Shown: positions 25,300 to 34,967 of the stretch, piece by piece
How positions within the stretch are numbered: position 1 is the first letter of the stretch
Layout: the number at the start of each line of letters is the position of its first letter
Source: Clostridiales bacterium COT073_COT-073
GTDB lineage: Bacteria; Bacillota; Clostridia; Lachnospirales; Vallitaleaceae
Reading direction: 5' to 3'
Length of the DNA: 64,000 nucleotides
Assembly: GCA_003858485.1 (NCBI GenBank)
Contig: RQYD01000001.1
Coordinates: 62,001 to 126,000, forward strand
Made by a program: the position numbers and the translations under genes
Notes under the pieces: model-generated
Told to the model about the DNA's origin: nothing
Database searches by the model: none
What the model saw: the letters and a program-made list of their open reading frames with translations, nothing else

Positions 25300-27318
25300 T
25301 TAGCTTATTTTAAATGCCTCAATAATTCTTTCTAAATCTTCGCCTAATTCCAGCAAAGCCTCGCTTTCTAAAGCAATTCTTTCAAAAGTATCTTTTTGCT
25401 CCTGCATTGATGCTGCGATTTCCTGAGTACTGGCTGCACTTTCTTCGGTTAAGGCCGCTACACTGGTCATAACACCACTCACTTTTTCACGTGCTTCATT
25501 AATTTGATTATTGGCTTCAAAAATTCGATCAATGGTTTCCCTAAGCACAATTAATGCCTCGGAAATTCCCTGGAATTTTTGATTCATAATTTCCACATTT
25601 TGGGATTGAGCCTCAACAACGGTTTCTGATGTTTCAATCTGCCCAACCGCATAGCTGGTTCTTTCTGACAGAGTTCTAACTGATTGCTGAATCTGAGCAG
25701 TTGAGTTACTGGAACTCTCTGCCAACTTGCGAATTTCATCAGCCACCACCGCAAAGCCTTTCCCGGCTTCTCCGGCCCTGGCTGCTTCAATAGCTGCATT
25801 AAGTGCCAATAAATTAATTTGTTCAGAAATTGACTGAATCGTTTCACCGGCACCTTGAATCTCAGCCACACTTTGCTCGGTATGCTTAATTGCTTCTCTG
25901 ATTTGTAGTGAAATTTGAATACTATCCTGAGTTGAAACCATCAGCGCCTCCAATTGCTGACTTCCTTCCTGCTGTAAGGAATCAACCCGATCCGAAGCCT
26001 GTACCATATCTTTCATTTGCAATGTATTTCTTTCCATTTGGCTGCCCATTGCCTCTAAATCATTAACTCCATCCTGAACCTCCGCTGCCTGATCACTGGC
26101 GCCCTTAGCAATTTCATCAACTGTCCGGGTAATATCATTTGCCATAATGCTGGCAGCCCCACAATTTTTACTGAAATCTTCAGAAGAAGCAGTCAATTTA
26201 TCAATTGACGAGCGGATCTGTTTAACCAGATCTGTCATATTATCTTTCAGGGAAGTCGTAGCTAAATAAATATCACCCATTTCCGTTTTACTGGCGGAAA
26301 AATCATGTGGCAAGTCCTTTGCCAAATTTAAATCGGCCAGCTGCATGATATTTAATTTTAAGCCATGAAAACTCTTGCTCAATCGCCTGGTGACAACAAA
26401 ATATAAGAGCAGGCCAAGCACAATGGTGATGGCGGTTGTCACTATGATAAGCAGTCGTGTTAGTTGACGCTGCGGCGCCAAAATTTCATACTCATTCACT
26501 GACATCAAAATTGACCAGTCTTTGGCTGTAATTGAAGAAAAACCAGTTAGTTTTTCCTGATCCTCAAAATAATATTTGCCAAAGCCATCTTTTTCTTTCC
26601 TCACTCTTTCCGTAAAAAACTTGGAAATAGAAGCAAACGCCTGATCACCTCCGGCCAATTCAATCACATTTTTATTGCCATCGGCATACTGAGGATTGGT
26701 GTGACCAATAATGGTTCCGGCATTGTCGAAGATGACAATGCTTTCACTTTTTTTCCAGCCGATGCTTTGCGCAATTTCGCTCACAAATGCTATTGGCTTA
26801 ATACCAGCCAAAACCCCTTGCACCTCGCCATTTTTATAAACAGGGGCTGATAATATCAAAATTGAATCCTTTTCCAGTAAATCAATTAATACATCCGAAA
26901 TATAAGAATTTCCTTTCAATCCTTCCTTAAAATATTCACGCCCGGAAACATCAAAAGTTTTCGCCTCTTTATCTAAATTTACACCTTTTCCCTGCTTATC
27001 AATCAGAAAAAAAACACGATAGTCCAATTTCTGGGCTGCTGCCATGGCATAATCAACCTGATCCGAAAAACTGCGGGATGAATCAGTAAATATCGAACTA
27101 TTCGCCAGTGTTTCAATAAGTTCTCTCTCCATAACCAGTTTTGCATTAACGTTAGTTGCCACCTGTTTGGTCAAGGCCAGCATTTCTTGATTGGCTGCTT
27201 TCTCTAAAAGCATTCCTCCAACTAAATTACTTAAAATCAACATGATACCATTTGCTACAATTAATCCCCCAAGTACAGAAACAGTCACCAAAGTACCCAA
27301 TGATTTTCTTTTCTTCAT
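25300..27318 (-). CDS. methyl-accepting chemotaxis protein (dCache sensor)
   Basis: This 672-residue transmembrane receptor has a first membrane segment near residues 8-32 and an extracellular double-Cache-like sensor (for example [19 protein letters not shown]). The second segment is near 288-312 ([20 protein letters not shown]), followed by HAMP and the cytoplasmic signalling coiled coil. The kinase-contact hairpin is [32 protein letters not shown]. It signals to CheA/CheW to control motility; the ligand is unknown. The ATG at 27318 follows GGAAGGG; an extension to 27357 is unlikely. A sigma-D-like promoter lies upstream. Confidence 0.93.
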   Translation of the reverse strand: MKKRKSLGTLVTVSVLGGLIVANGIMLILSNLVGGMLLEKAANQEMLALTKQVATNVNAKLVMERELIETLANSSIFTDSSRSFSDQVDYAMAAAQKLDYRVFFLIDKQGKGVNLDKEAKTFDVSGREYFKEGLKGNSYISDVLIDLLEKDSILILSAPVYKNGEVQGVLAGIKPIAFVSEIAQSIGWKKSESIVIFDNAGTIIGHTNPQYADGNKNVIELAGGDQAFASISKFFTERVRKEKDGFGKYYFEDQEKLTGFSSITAKDWSILMSVNEYEILAPQRQLTRLLIIVTTAITIVLGLLLYFVVTRRLSKSFHGLKLNIMQLADLNLAKDLPHDFSASKTEMGDIYLATTSLKDNMTDLVKQIRSSIDKLTASSEDFSKNCGAASIMANDITRTVDEIAKGASDQAAEVQDGVNDLEAMGSQMERNTLQMKDMVQASDRVDSLQQEGSQQLEALMVSTQDSIQISLQIREAIKHTEQSVAEIQGAGETIQSISEQINLLALNAAIEAARAGEAGKGFAVVADEIRKLAESSSNSTAQIQQSVRTLSERTSYAVGQIETSETVVEAQSQNVEIMNQKFQGISEALIVLRETIDRIFEANNQINEAREKVSGVMTSVAALTEESAASTQEIAASMQEQKDTFERIALESEALLELGEDLERIIEAFKIS

Positions 27319-27389
27319 ATCATAACCCTTCCATTTTTGCATATTATAAACTAGCATTCTTCTTCACAATGAAAAAGATAACACCAAGT

Positions 27390-27417
27390 ATTTCGGCTCT
27401 TATTTCCTTTTCCTTTA
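27390..27417 (-). promoter_or_regulatory. sigma-D-like (flagellar) promoter of the chemoreceptor gene
   Basis: On the minus strand TAAA (27414-27417), a 16-base spacer and GCCGAAAT (27390-27397) match the sigma-D/sigma-28 pattern TAAA-N15-GCCGATAT with one extra spacer base. It lies about 70 bases before the start codon. Confidence 0.6.
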
Positions 27418-27471
27418 GTAGTTCTTTCATTAAAATATTGACTTAATTCCTGATCATTCGTTTTTTTGCAT

Positions 27472-27495
27472 AAAAAAAGCGTTCCAACGGAACGC
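27472..27495 (-). terminator. rpsD terminator
   Basis: GCGTTCC-AAC-GGAACGC forms a perfect 7-bp stem followed on the minus strand by a run of seven Ts. It starts 14 bases after the rpsD stop. Confidence 0.85.
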
Positions 27496-27508
27496 CTTTT
27501 CGTTAAAA

Positions 27509-28108
27509 TTAGATAAACTTGGAATAGTACTCAACAATCAAGTGATCTTGAATCTCAATCGGAATTTCTTCTCTTTCCGGATTGCGAATCAAAGTAGTTG
27601 CGTAGTTTTCCTCATCTTTTGATAAATATGGATAGCTTGCACCTCTGCTTAAGAAATTCTCTTTAAACAATTGAATGCTTTGAGATTTCTCAGTCAGGGC
27701 AATCACATCACCCGGCAGCACAGCATAAGAAGGAATTGTGATCCTCTTGCCGTTTACCAGAATATGTCCATGTCCGACCATTTGTCTGGCCTGACGAATA
27801 CTGGTTGCATAGCCGCTGCGATACACTAAGTTATCAAGACGGGTCTCCAGCATACGCACCAATGCGGTACCGGTGATCTGCTCATCTTTCATCGCTCTTA
27901 AGAAATAGCGATAGAATTGCTTTTCCATTACTTCATAATATCCACGAAGTCTTTGTTTTTCCAACAATTGAATACCGTATTCGGAGAGCTTCTTACGATC
28001 TCTCGCCTGACCGGCTTTTTCTGCACGCTTCATCGCTTTTGGATGACCACATACATTTAAGTTCAGTCTACGACATTTCTTAAATCTTGGTTCTCTCATT
28101 CTTGCCAT
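27509..28108 (-). CDS. rpsD: 30S ribosomal protein S4
   Basis: This 199-residue protein has the S4 N-terminal domain and RNA-binding S4 fold (ALVRMLETRLDNLVYRSGYA, VGHGHILVNGKRITIPSY). It nucleates 30S assembly by binding 16S rRNA. Near the N-terminus, KKCRRLNLNVCGHPKAMKR keeps two cysteines, fewer than the four of the zinc-binding form. It is unusual here: rpsD normally sits in the rpsM-rpoA cluster, whereas this copy follows rplL. It may be the only copy after rearrangement or a paralogue. The 138-base leader (28109-28247) holds an AACGGGC/GCCTGTT hairpin and could house an autoregulatory site, not proven. Confidence 0.93.
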   Translation of the reverse strand: MARMREPRFKKCRRLNLNVCGHPKAMKRAEKAGQARDRKKLSEYGIQLLEKQRLRGYYEVMEKQFYRYFLRAMKDEQITGTALVRMLETRLDNLVYRSGYATSIRQARQMVGHGHILVNGKRITIPSYAVLPGDVIALTEKSQSIQLFKENFLSRGASYPYLSKDEENYATTLIRNPEREEIPIEIQDHLIVEYYSKFI

Positions 28109-28247
28109 CTTTATATTCTCCTCACATAAATTGTAGACAGTTCGGCGTATCTATCGAAACAAAAAGACAACCGAAATGCTCTTATATGCCGCGATAATTT
28201 ATGCCTCATAGTCTTTAACAGGCATAGCCCGTTAAATCCGGTTTCAA

Positions 28248-28625
28248 TTATTTTAAAGTTACTTTTGCGCCAACAGCTTCTAACTTAGCTTTGATTTCTT
28301 CTGCTTCTTCCTTGGTTGCGCCTTCTTTTACCATCTTCGGAGCTCCATCAACCAATTCTTTTGCTTCTTTAAGGCCTAATCCGGTCAAGCCACGAACTTC
28401 TTTGATTACTTTAATCTTTTCAGCGCCGGCATCGGTTAACTCTACGTCAAATTCAGTTTTTTCTTCCGCAGCCGGAGCAGCAGCACCAGCACCGGCAGCT
28501 ACTACTACACCTGCAGCAGCTGATACGCCAAACTCAGCTTCAGCGGCTTCTACTAATTCATTTAATTCTAATACGGATAACTCTTTTACTGCCTCTAAAA
28601 TTTCTGCTACTGTTAATTTAGCCAT
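28248..28625 (-). CDS. rplL: 50S ribosomal protein L7/L12
   Basis: This 125-residue stalk protein has an N-terminal dimerisation helix ([20 protein letters not shown]), an Ala/Gly-rich hinge (about residues 38-52) and the C-terminal factor-binding domain ([20 protein letters not shown]). It recruits translation GTPases. The ATG at 28625 follows GGAGGAAATT. It lies 64 bases after rplJ, in the usual rplJ-rplL order, but rpoB does not follow. Confidence 0.96.
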   Translation of the reverse strand: MAKLTVAEILEAVKELSVLELNELVEAAEAEFGVSAAAGVVVAAGAGAAAPAAEEKTEFDVELTDAGAEKIKVIKEVRGLTGLGLKEAKELVDGAPKMVKEGATKEEAEEIKAKLEAVGAKVTLK

Positions 28626-28689
28626 TCTAATTTCCTCCAATTGAACTTCTTAATTTTTCAAAATTTCGTTTCTGTTTCAAATCTTTTAC

Positions 28690-29256
28690 TTATTCTGCAC
28701 TAACTTCTGCTGTTTCTGCAACTTCAGCCGGCTTTTCGACTGCTAATTGAGCAGCGGTATCGACTCCCTGCTCTGCTGCCTTGTCTGCCACTGCCTTTAC
28801 GACACGGGCAAAACTTGCCATCGGGGCTTGGAAACTGCCCAGCAATTTGGAAAGTAACTCGTTTTTGCTTGGGATGGATGCAATCTTCATAATTCCGTTT
28901 GCATCATAATAAGTTCCATCCACTACACCGGCTTTGAATTCCAACTTCGGCATGGTCTTGCTGGCTTCTTTCAGGATACGTGCTCCGGCAGTCGCATCTT
29001 CATAACTGATAGCGGCTGCACTTGGTCCTTCCAAGTGAGCATCCAGTTGAGCAAAGTCACTACCTTCAAAAGCAAAACGCATCATTGTATTTTTAAATAC
29101 TTTGTAGGTTACGCCTGCCTGTCTCAGGTTCTTTCTCAACTCTGTATCCTGTGCAACGGTCAAACCGCGGTAATCAACCAGAACAACCGAAGATGCACCA
29201 TTAAGGTGTTCTTTGATGCCATTGATTATGACTTGCTTTTGTTCTACTTTTGGCAC
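28690..29256 (-). CDS. rplJ: 50S ribosomal protein L10
   Basis: This 188-residue protein (GTG start, GGAGG seven bases upstream) carries the L10 core VEQKQVIINGIKEHLNGAS and VLVDYRGLTVAQDTELRKNL. The C-terminal helix binds L7/L12 dimers. L10 with L7/L12 typically represses its own operon by binding the leader; that leader is present upstream. The C-terminus is extended by an Ala/Glu/Val-rich tail. Confidence 0.96.
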   Translation of the reverse strand: MPKVEQKQVIINGIKEHLNGASSVVLVDYRGLTVAQDTELRKNLRQAGVTYKVFKNTMMRFAFEGSDFAQLDAHLEGPSAAAISYEDATAGARILKEASKTMPKLEFKAGVVDGTYYDANGIMKIASIPSKNELLSKLLGSFQAPMASFARVVKAVADKAAEQGVDTAAQLAVEKPAEVAETAEVSAE

Positions 29257-29419
29257 AGTACTACCTCCTAAATCAATATCGTTATCTTATTTTGTAGCGG
29301 GTAAATCTTACTTTGCGCTTTCAAAATCCGGACTTTATTATGCCGGTCAACCTCTCCGTTGGGTTTGGCCAGAAGCAAGCAAATATTCCGTCTATACGCA
29401 TTTCAATATTCCCACCCAC

Positions 29420-29553
29420 AAAAAAACTCTTTGCCAAAAACAAAGAGATTACATGTCATATCAAAGGGTATGCCCCTTATCTTCCTATGTAGCCTCGGCA
29501 GGTTGGTATACGTTGTGCAAATGCACCTGCTGTCTTTGGACAATTTTTCCACG
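29420..29553 (-). ncRNA. L10 leader RNA with attenuator
   Basis: The minus-strand transcript contains GACAGCAGGTGC and CCTGCCGAGG in order, the conserved parts of the ribosomal protein L10 leader. An intrinsic terminator follows: CTCTTTG/CAAAGAG (29427-29447) and a run of seven Ts. L10 binding is expected to influence read-through into rplJ. About 160 further bases separate the terminator from rplJ. Confidence 0.85.
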
Positions 29554-29559
29554 TGTGAT

Positions 29560-29588
29560 ATGATACCATTCGGCCAGGACTTTGTCAA
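29560..29588 (-). promoter_or_regulatory. rplJL promoter
   Basis: TTGACA (29583-29588) and TATCAT (29560-29565) on the minus strand, 17 bases apart, placed just before the L10 leader. Confidence 0.85.
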
Positions 29589-29704
29589 TCAAAATTTGTA
29601 AGTTTAATGTTTTTTAATAAGTTTCTCACACGAACTTGTACAATTTCTTATATCGTGCAGCTTCCAGTACATCCAGAACTTATTTTTAGAATTTACCACC
29701 TGGT

Positions 29705-29744
29705 CAAAATAAGCGAATCCCCAACTCAATTGAGCAGAGGATTC
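29705..29744 (-). terminator. terminator after the second chemoreceptor gene
   Basis: GAATCC/GGATTC outer arms and an inner CTCAATTGAG palindrome, followed on the minus strand by CGCTTATTTT. The stem is interrupted by a few unpaired bases. Confidence 0.65.
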
Positions 29745-29789
29745 CCTTTATTTCTTTTAAAACCTTAGCTAAACAAATCCTTTCCCTGC

Positions 29790-31922
29790 CTACACCTGAA
29801 ATGCCTGAACATCATCTTGCAGATCGGCTGCTATTTGCGCTAATTCATTGCTGGCCTCAGCAATGCCGACGATTGCCTCCATTTGGTTTTGGACAGTTGA
29901 TGCTACCTCCTCAGAAGAAGCCGCATTTTGCTGGGCAATAGCCGTTAAATCCTGGACACTGTCAACAATTTTAATTTTGCTGCGCTGCATATTTTCAGCC
30001 GTTGTATTTAAAGCAGTCACCATTTCCTTGATTGTTTCCAGAGTATGGGAGATCATTTCAAATTGTTCACCGGTTAAATCACTGTTTTCCGTTTGTTCTT
30101 TGGCAATCACCATCACTTCATTCATTGCCACCACCGCTTTTTCGGTCCGTGATTTCAAATCCGTAACAACTTGCTTGATTTCTCCGGTAAAGCCGGTTGA
30201 CTGCTCGGCCAGTTTTCGAATTTCTTCAGCCACTACCGCAAAGCCCCGACCGGATTCACCCGCTCTGGCTGCTTCAATAGCCGCATTTAAAGCCAGCAAA
30301 TTCGTTTGATCGGCAATTGACTGGATCATTTCACTGACGGTTTCAATGCGTTCAGCACTGTCATTGGTTTCTTTCACTGTTTCATAAACCTGAGCCGCTG
30401 TTGATACACTTTTTTCACTGCCGGCAATTAATTCGCGTAAGATCTTATTCCCCTCATCTTTACGCAATTCAATTTCCTGACTGGCTTCAGTTAAGGAATG
30501 AATAATATCAACGTTCCTTTCTATCATTTGTCCGATATTTTCCACATTTGTTGATGTGCTTTCTGTATTTTGAGCCTGTTCAGTAGCCGAATGAGCGATA
30601 TCCTCAACCGCATGGGCAATATCCTCAATTGCTTCCCGGTTAGTATCAGCAGTGGCCGTCAGCTCCTGTGACGTTGCTGCTACATTTTGAGCACTTTCAA
30701 TAATACTTTGGATCAATCCTCTGATATTGCCGGTCATGATCTCAATCGAACGACTGATATTGCCAATTTCATCACGTCGTTTGGTTAATCCTTCTATTTT
30801 CGGATTTTTTTCAATTACAAAATCAAATTCTGACAGCTGTTTCACTAAATTTTCGGTGTCCATCATCGGTCTGGAGATCAAATAGCGGCTTAACAAAATG
30901 ACCACTGCACAAATCAAAAGCAAACCGATTCCGGCAATCACTGCCATCATCATAATTAATTTGGTCACATCTTTGGTAAAATTCTCAATTGACCACACCG
31001 AACTGACAGACCAGGTTTCCGGCACATTTGGAAATTTAATTGGGGTATATTTAACATAAGCATCCGATTCCATACTGGGTGAATAAATCCTGATACTAAA
31101 CTCCTCTTCATTGGCAATTTTTTCAACACTTTCTCTGGAACCGCCAATTTCCATATAAGGTTTCAACACATTTCCCCGATTGGAACCATGACCAGCCACA
31201 ACTCCCTTATCGGTAATAATTTGAAAGATCGTATGTTCATTGGTTGCACTTTCTAATGCCTTTTGAAAAATCTCCAATCCGACATCCAGCATGACCACAC
31301 CAATCGGCTTGCCATTTTGTTTAATTGGCACACTCAAAGTGCTCATTGCCACCATCTCATCCCCGATTTTGCCAAAATATGGCTCTGAAAAATGGCTTTG
31401 TCCATCAGCCAAGGGCAAGGCATACCAGGCCTTTTGATTGAGATCGGCACTGCTTTGCTGAACCCGGATCGTTTCATTTTTTTCATTTCGATAATAATAA
31501 ATTAATAATCTACCGGTCTCATCATGATAGGGCTGATTGGCAAATTGCTGATCCAGACCGTCAAAAGCATTTGGCTCAAAAATGATCCCCGCTCCGAGCA
31601 CCAGCTGGTCTGCATTCATTGCATCTCTGATCAGTTCATTTAACGCATTTCTGTCTTTAACCTCTTTGGACATCCGGGTCTTTACGCGTGAGTCCATACT
31701 CATGGCAATCTGATAAAAACTATTGTATTCGGCAATGATTTGATTCATAATCGACTCATTTTTATTACCAGCCGCTTCTTCAGATTTTCTGATCACTGTA
31801 TCGGTTGACATTTTCCCTACTAAAAACATAATCCCCAATACAACCAAAATCGTAATCGCCAATATTCCGGTCAATAACCGGCTGCCAATTGTTTTAAATT
31901 GAAATAGTTTTCTTTTTTTCAC
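29790..31922 (-). CDS. methyl-accepting chemotaxis protein (dCache sensor)
   Basis: This 710-residue receptor has membrane segments near residues 13-35 and 322-346 ([20 protein letters not shown]), with a double-Cache-like sensor between them ([20 protein letters not shown]). HAMP follows, then the signalling domain [32 protein letters not shown]. Methylation-region glutamines and glutamates flank the hairpin. It is not an obvious duplicate of the 25300-27318 receptor: the sensors differ while the tips match. A sigma-D-like promoter precedes it. Confidence 0.93.
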   Translation of the reverse strand: MKKRKLFQFKTIGSRLLTGILAITILVVLGIMFLVGKMSTDTVIRKSEEAAGNKNESIMNQIIAEYNSFYQIAMSMDSRVKTRMSKEVKDRNALNELIRDAMNADQLVLGAGIIFEPNAFDGLDQQFANQPYHDETGRLLIYYYRNEKNETIRVQQSSADLNQKAWYALPLADGQSHFSEPYFGKIGDEMVAMSTLSVPIKQNGKPIGVVMLDVGLEIFQKALESATNEHTIFQIITDKGVVAGHGSNRGNVLKPYMEIGGSRESVEKIANEEEFSIRIYSPSMESDAYVKYTPIKFPNVPETWSVSSVWSIENFTKDVTKLIMMMAVIAGIGLLLICAVVILLSRYLISRPMMDTENLVKQLSEFDFVIEKNPKIEGLTKRRDEIGNISRSIEIMTGNIRGLIQSIIESAQNVAATSQELTATADTNREAIEDIAHAVEDIAHSATEQAQNTESTSTNVENIGQMIERNVDIIHSLTEASQEIELRKDEGNKILRELIAGSEKSVSTAAQVYETVKETNDSAERIETVSEMIQSIADQTNLLALNAAIEAARAGESGRGFAVVAEEIRKLAEQSTGFTGEIKQVVTDLKSRTEKAVVAMNEVMVIAKEQTENSDLTGEQFEMISHTLETIKEMVTALNTTAENMQRSKIKIVDSVQDLTAIAQQNAASSEEVASTVQNQMEAIVGIAEASNELAQIAADLQDDVQAFQV

Positions 31923-31989
31923 ATCTGTTCTCCTTAACCTTTATTCAAATCCTTCTTAATTTTTGAAAACACCTAGCTATTTAAATATG

Positions 31990-32016
31990 CTATCGGAAAT
32001 AAATTTTGAAATTTTA
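31990..32016 (-). promoter_or_regulatory. sigma-D-like (flagellar) promoter of the second chemoreceptor gene
   Basis: On the minus strand TAAA (32013-32016), a 15-base spacer and TCCGATAG (31990-31997) fit the sigma-D pattern with correct spacing. It lies about 70 bases before the start codon, as for the first receptor. Confidence 0.65.
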
Positions 32017-32064
32017 GTTAATTGTTTATTTTATTTTTCATAAAAAGCTTTTTTAAAGCTCGGC

Positions 32065-32093
32065 TTTACTTTTACATTATCCTATTATATAAT
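32065..32093 (+). promoter_or_regulatory. promoter for ridA
   Basis: TTTACT (32065-32070) and TATAAT (32088-32093) with a 17-base spacer, about 64 bases before the start codon. Confidence 0.7.
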
Positions 32094-32156
32094 TTTAGTG
32101 GAATTTTTTAATATTTTCATCTCATTATTTTCAACCATGCCAAAAGGAGGAAACTT

Positions 32157-32504
32157 ATGCTTTATCGTCCCTATGTCAAAGCCGACACCCGGAATTTGTT
32201 TTTCACTTCCGGACAATTGCCGATCATTCCAAATCAAAATGATTTTCCATCCAGCTTCTGTGATCAGGCCAAAGCTGTCCTGAATAATTTATTAAAATTG
32301 GTGGAAGCGGAAGGCGGCGATAAAAACTCTTTTATTAAAATTACCATTTATTTAAATGATTTGGATAATTTCCAGGAATTTAATCAAATTTACAGCGATT
32401 TTTTTGCCGGTTTTTCCGTACCGGCCCGCACTTGCATTGAAGTCAGCCGTCTGCCTCGGGAAGCACAAATTGAAGCGGAAGCTATTTTTAATGTTGTCCA
32501 GTAA
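32157..32504 (+). CDS. ridA: RidA/YjgF family enamine/imine deaminase
   Basis: This 115-residue protein has the RidA fold with LFFTSGQLPI near the start, KITIYLNDLDNFQEFNQIY in the middle and VPARTCIEVSRLPREAQIEAE at the end. The arginine of PART is the one used for 2-aminoacrylate hydrolysis. RidA clears reactive enamines released by PLP enzymes, which suits the PLP-dependent beta-lyase encoded 110 bases downstream. AAAGGAGG precedes the ATG. Confidence 0.93.
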   Translation: MLYRPYVKADTRNLFFTSGQLPIIPNQNDFPSSFCDQAKAVLNNLLKLVEAEGGDKNSFIKITIYLNDLDNFQEFNQIYSDFFAGFSVPARTCIEVSRLPREAQIEAEAIFNVVQ

Positions 32505-32614
32505 CGGATACTCCCGCCCGGTGAATCCGCTTTCATTCAGGCAAGCCATCGTCATCAATCACCGACAATTCGGCCAAACCAAGGTCTAAATTGCCGTAAT
32601 TTGGAGGAATCATT

Positions 32615-33808
32615 ATGAAAATATCAATCCCGGAATTTTGTCAAAAATATTATATTGACCGCCAGCACACCGATTGCCTGAAATGGGACAGTCTCCAACA
32701 GTATTTCGGAAATCCGGATCTGCTTCCCATGTGGGTAGCGGATATGGATTTTCAAACCCCGGAAGCCGTCCGGCAGGCGTTGAGCAGTCGCATCAATCAT
32801 GGTGTTTTTGGTTACACTGAAGTCAGCGACAGCTACTATCAAACAGTATCCGATTGGCATCAAAAGCATTTTGGTTACCAGCCGGAAAAAGATTGGTTCC
32901 GTTTTTCGCCGGGAGTCGTGCCTTCTCTCTACTGGGTAGTTCAGGCCTTTACCAAGCCACAGGACCCTGTTTTGATCCTAAGTCCAGTTTACTTTCCGTT
33001 TTATGACGCCGTTATTGACAGTGACCGCCGGTTAATTAGCAGTGACTTGGTCCATGACCACAACGGTTTTTACCAAATGGATCTGAACGATATTGAAGAT
33101 AAGATCAAAAAATATCAAATAAAATTATTGATCCAGTGTTCTCCTCATAATCCGGTTGGACGGGTATGGACCGAAAGCGAATTGGAGCAGCTATTTGCCC
33201 TGTGTCAACGCTATGGCGTGATCATTGCCAGTGATGAAATTCATCAGGATATCATGATCGATCAGCAGCATTTTATTTCAGCGACCACCGTTGCCGGCGG
33301 AAAATACCGGGATCGGCTGATCATCTTAAACTCCGCCAGCAAGACCTTTAATTTGGCCGGTTTAGGATTATCCCATGTTTTTATTGCTGATCCGCAATTA
33401 CGCCGCCAGTATGATCAAACTACAAAAGTGCTCAGCCATGCTGCTCCTAATATTCTGGGAATGCTGGCTACGCAAACCGCTTATGAGCAGGGGGGAGATT
33501 GGCATAATGCCTTATTAGCTGTGATCAGCCATAATTATCATGTATTTCGCGATATATTAAACTCAAGCCTGCCTGAATTGGTGATCAGCCCACTCCAGGG
33601 TACCTATCTGGCCTGGGTTGATATGCGCCGATATATACAGCCGCAAGCGCTGAAACATTTCTTTGAACAAGAATGCCGGCTGGCTGTTCATTACGGGGAC
33701 ACTTTTGGTCAAAACGGCTCCGGCTTTGCCCGTTTTAATTTAGCCACTCATCCTGATTTTATCGTGCAGGCCTGTCAGCGAATGCAGATGGCAATCAATA
33801 ACCGTTAA
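32615..33808 (+). CDS. patB: PLP-dependent C-S beta-lyase, MalY/PatB family
   Basis: This 397-residue class I/II aminotransferase-fold protein has LPMWVADMDFQTPEAVRQAL near the N-terminus, a MalY/PatB hallmark. The cofactor-binding segments are SPHNPVGRVW and SDEIHQDIM, and the Schiff-base lysine lies in NSASKTFNLAGLG. These enzymes cleave cystathionine or cysteine S-conjugates to pyruvate, ammonia and thiol through 2-aminoacrylate. Pairing with ridA is functionally coherent. GGAGG precedes the ATG. The natural substrate cannot be told apart here. Confidence 0.9.
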   Translation: MKISIPEFCQKYYIDRQHTDCLKWDSLQQYFGNPDLLPMWVADMDFQTPEAVRQALSSRINHGVFGYTEVSDSYYQTVSDWHQKHFGYQPEKDWFRFSPGVVPSLYWVVQAFTKPQDPVLILSPVYFPFYDAVIDSDRRLISSDLVHDHNGFYQMDLNDIEDKIKKYQIKLLIQCSPHNPVGRVWTESELEQLFALCQRYGVIIASDEIHQDIMIDQQHFISATTVAGGKYRDRLIILNSASKTFNLAGLGLSHVFIADPQLRRQYDQTTKVLSHAAPNILGMLATQTAYEQGGDWHNALLAVISHNYHVFRDILNSSLPELVISPLQGTYLAWVDMRRYIQPQALKHFFEQECRLAVHYGDTFGQNGSGFARFNLATHPDFIVQACQRMQMAINNR

Positions 33809-33944
33809 AGATTAAAGACATAGTTGACCCGCCAGTTTATAAGCAGCTTAATTTTCCCACAATCTTTTTTGACTCCATCATAATACACAGCAAGATGGAA
33901 AACTTCTTACCGGATGCAGATGATGATCATAAACACATTAGTAG

Positions 33945-33971
33945 AAAGGAGTGCAAAAGCCTGACTTTTGC
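33945..33971 (+). promoter_or_regulatory. Shine-Dalgarno followed by a stem-loop before the fructokinase start
   Basis: AAAGGAG (33945-33951) is followed by GCAAAAG-CCTGA-CTTTTGC (33953-33971), a perfect 7-bp stem, and then the ATG at 33983. Folding the stem would shorten the distance between the Shine-Dalgarno and the start codon from about 31 to about 13 bases. Confidence 0.45.
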
Positions 33972-33982
33972 AAAGAAAAATT

Positions 33983-34849
33983 ATGTATATTGGAGGAATT
34001 GAAGCTGGTGGCACAAAAATCAATTGTGCCATTGGTACAACAGACGGTAAAATTATTGAGCAAACCCAATTTCCAACTACCAGTCCGGAAGAAACAGCAG
34101 CAAAGATGCTGGCTTATTTTCGGGATAAAGAAATTTCCGCCCTGGGGGTAGCTAGCTTTGGTCCAATTGATATTAACCCATCTTCTCCGACTTATGGTAG
34201 TATCCTGGACACTCCCAAATCCGGCTGGGCTCATTATAATTTAATCCAGACCTTAAAAACAGAAATTAAAGTTCCAATCGTCTTTGATACCGATGTCAAT
34301 GGTGCCGCTTTGGCAGAGTCCTATTGGGGGGCTGCCAAAAATCTGTCATCCTGCGTTTATTTAACCATTGGTACTGGCATCGGCGGTGGTGCCTGCATTG
34401 ATGGCAAATTAATCCATGGACTTTTACACCCGGAAATGGGACATATTTATGTGCGTCGGCATCCACATGACCACTATCAGGGCACCTGCCCTTTTCATCA
34501 TGATTGTCTGGAAGGACTGGCCGCCGGTCCATCCATTCAAAAGCGACTGGGAATCAGCGGTGCCGAAATCGCTGAAGATCATGCAGTTTGGGATTATATC
34601 AGTTATTATCTGGCTCAGGCCATTTTAAACTATACCATGATTCTTTCACCAGAAGTGATCTTACTGGGCGGAGGAGTAATGAAGCAGCAGCATCTTTTCC
34701 ATAAGATCAGGCAACAATTTCAAGAAATCCTGGCTGACTATATCCATCGGCATCCATTGCCCGATGATTTGGAAAGTTATATTCGTTTTCCGGAACTGGG
34801 TGATTTTGCCGGTCTGTATGGTTCTCTGGCTTTAGCACTTCAAAAATAA
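33983..34849 (+). CDS. ROK-family fructokinase
   Basis: This 288-residue sugar kinase starts MYIGGIEAGGTKINCAIGTT, the ROK phosphate-binding motif. It has VFDTDVNGAALAESYWGAAK, TIGTGIGGG and the ROK zinc site in HPEMGH...CPFHHDCLEG, which is complete and fits ScrK/GmuE-type fructokinases. It phosphorylates fructose, or a related hexose, with ATP in the cytoplasm. Fructose would be released from sucrose or raffinose. The ATG at 33983 keeps the family N-terminus; an in-frame TTG at 33968 falls inside the upstream hairpin and is a weaker choice. Confidence 0.88.
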   Translation: MYIGGIEAGGTKINCAIGTTDGKIIEQTQFPTTSPEETAAKMLAYFRDKEISALGVASFGPIDINPSSPTYGSILDTPKSGWAHYNLIQTLKTEIKVPIVFDTDVNGAALAESYWGAAKNLSSCVYLTIGTGIGGGACIDGKLIHGLLHPEMGHIYVRRHPHDHYQGTCPFHHDCLEGLAAGPSIQKRLGISGAEIAEDHAVWDYISYYLAQAILNYTMILSPEVILLGGGVMKQQHLFHKIRQQFQEILADYIHRHPLPDDLESYIRFPELGDFAGLYGSLALALQK

Positions 34850-34864
34850 CTATTTCAAAATTTA

Positions 34865-34953
34865 AAAAACTGCCATTTATGATATTCCTACTCCAACGCT
34901 AATTGTCGGTAAAGAGCGGATATCCTTTGAGCATCAGCTCAATGGCAGTTTTT
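34865..34953. terminator. large structured bidirectional terminator
   Basis: Arms AAAAACTGCCATT (34865-34877) and AATGGCAGTTTTT (34941-34953) enclose 63 bases that hold GATATTCC/GGATATC pairing and a small GAGC-ATCA-GCTC hairpin. It lies between convergent genes and has T-rich ends on both strands. The interior is more structured than a simple terminator needs. Confidence 0.7.
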
Positions 34954-34967
34954 ATTTTCTACCAATC

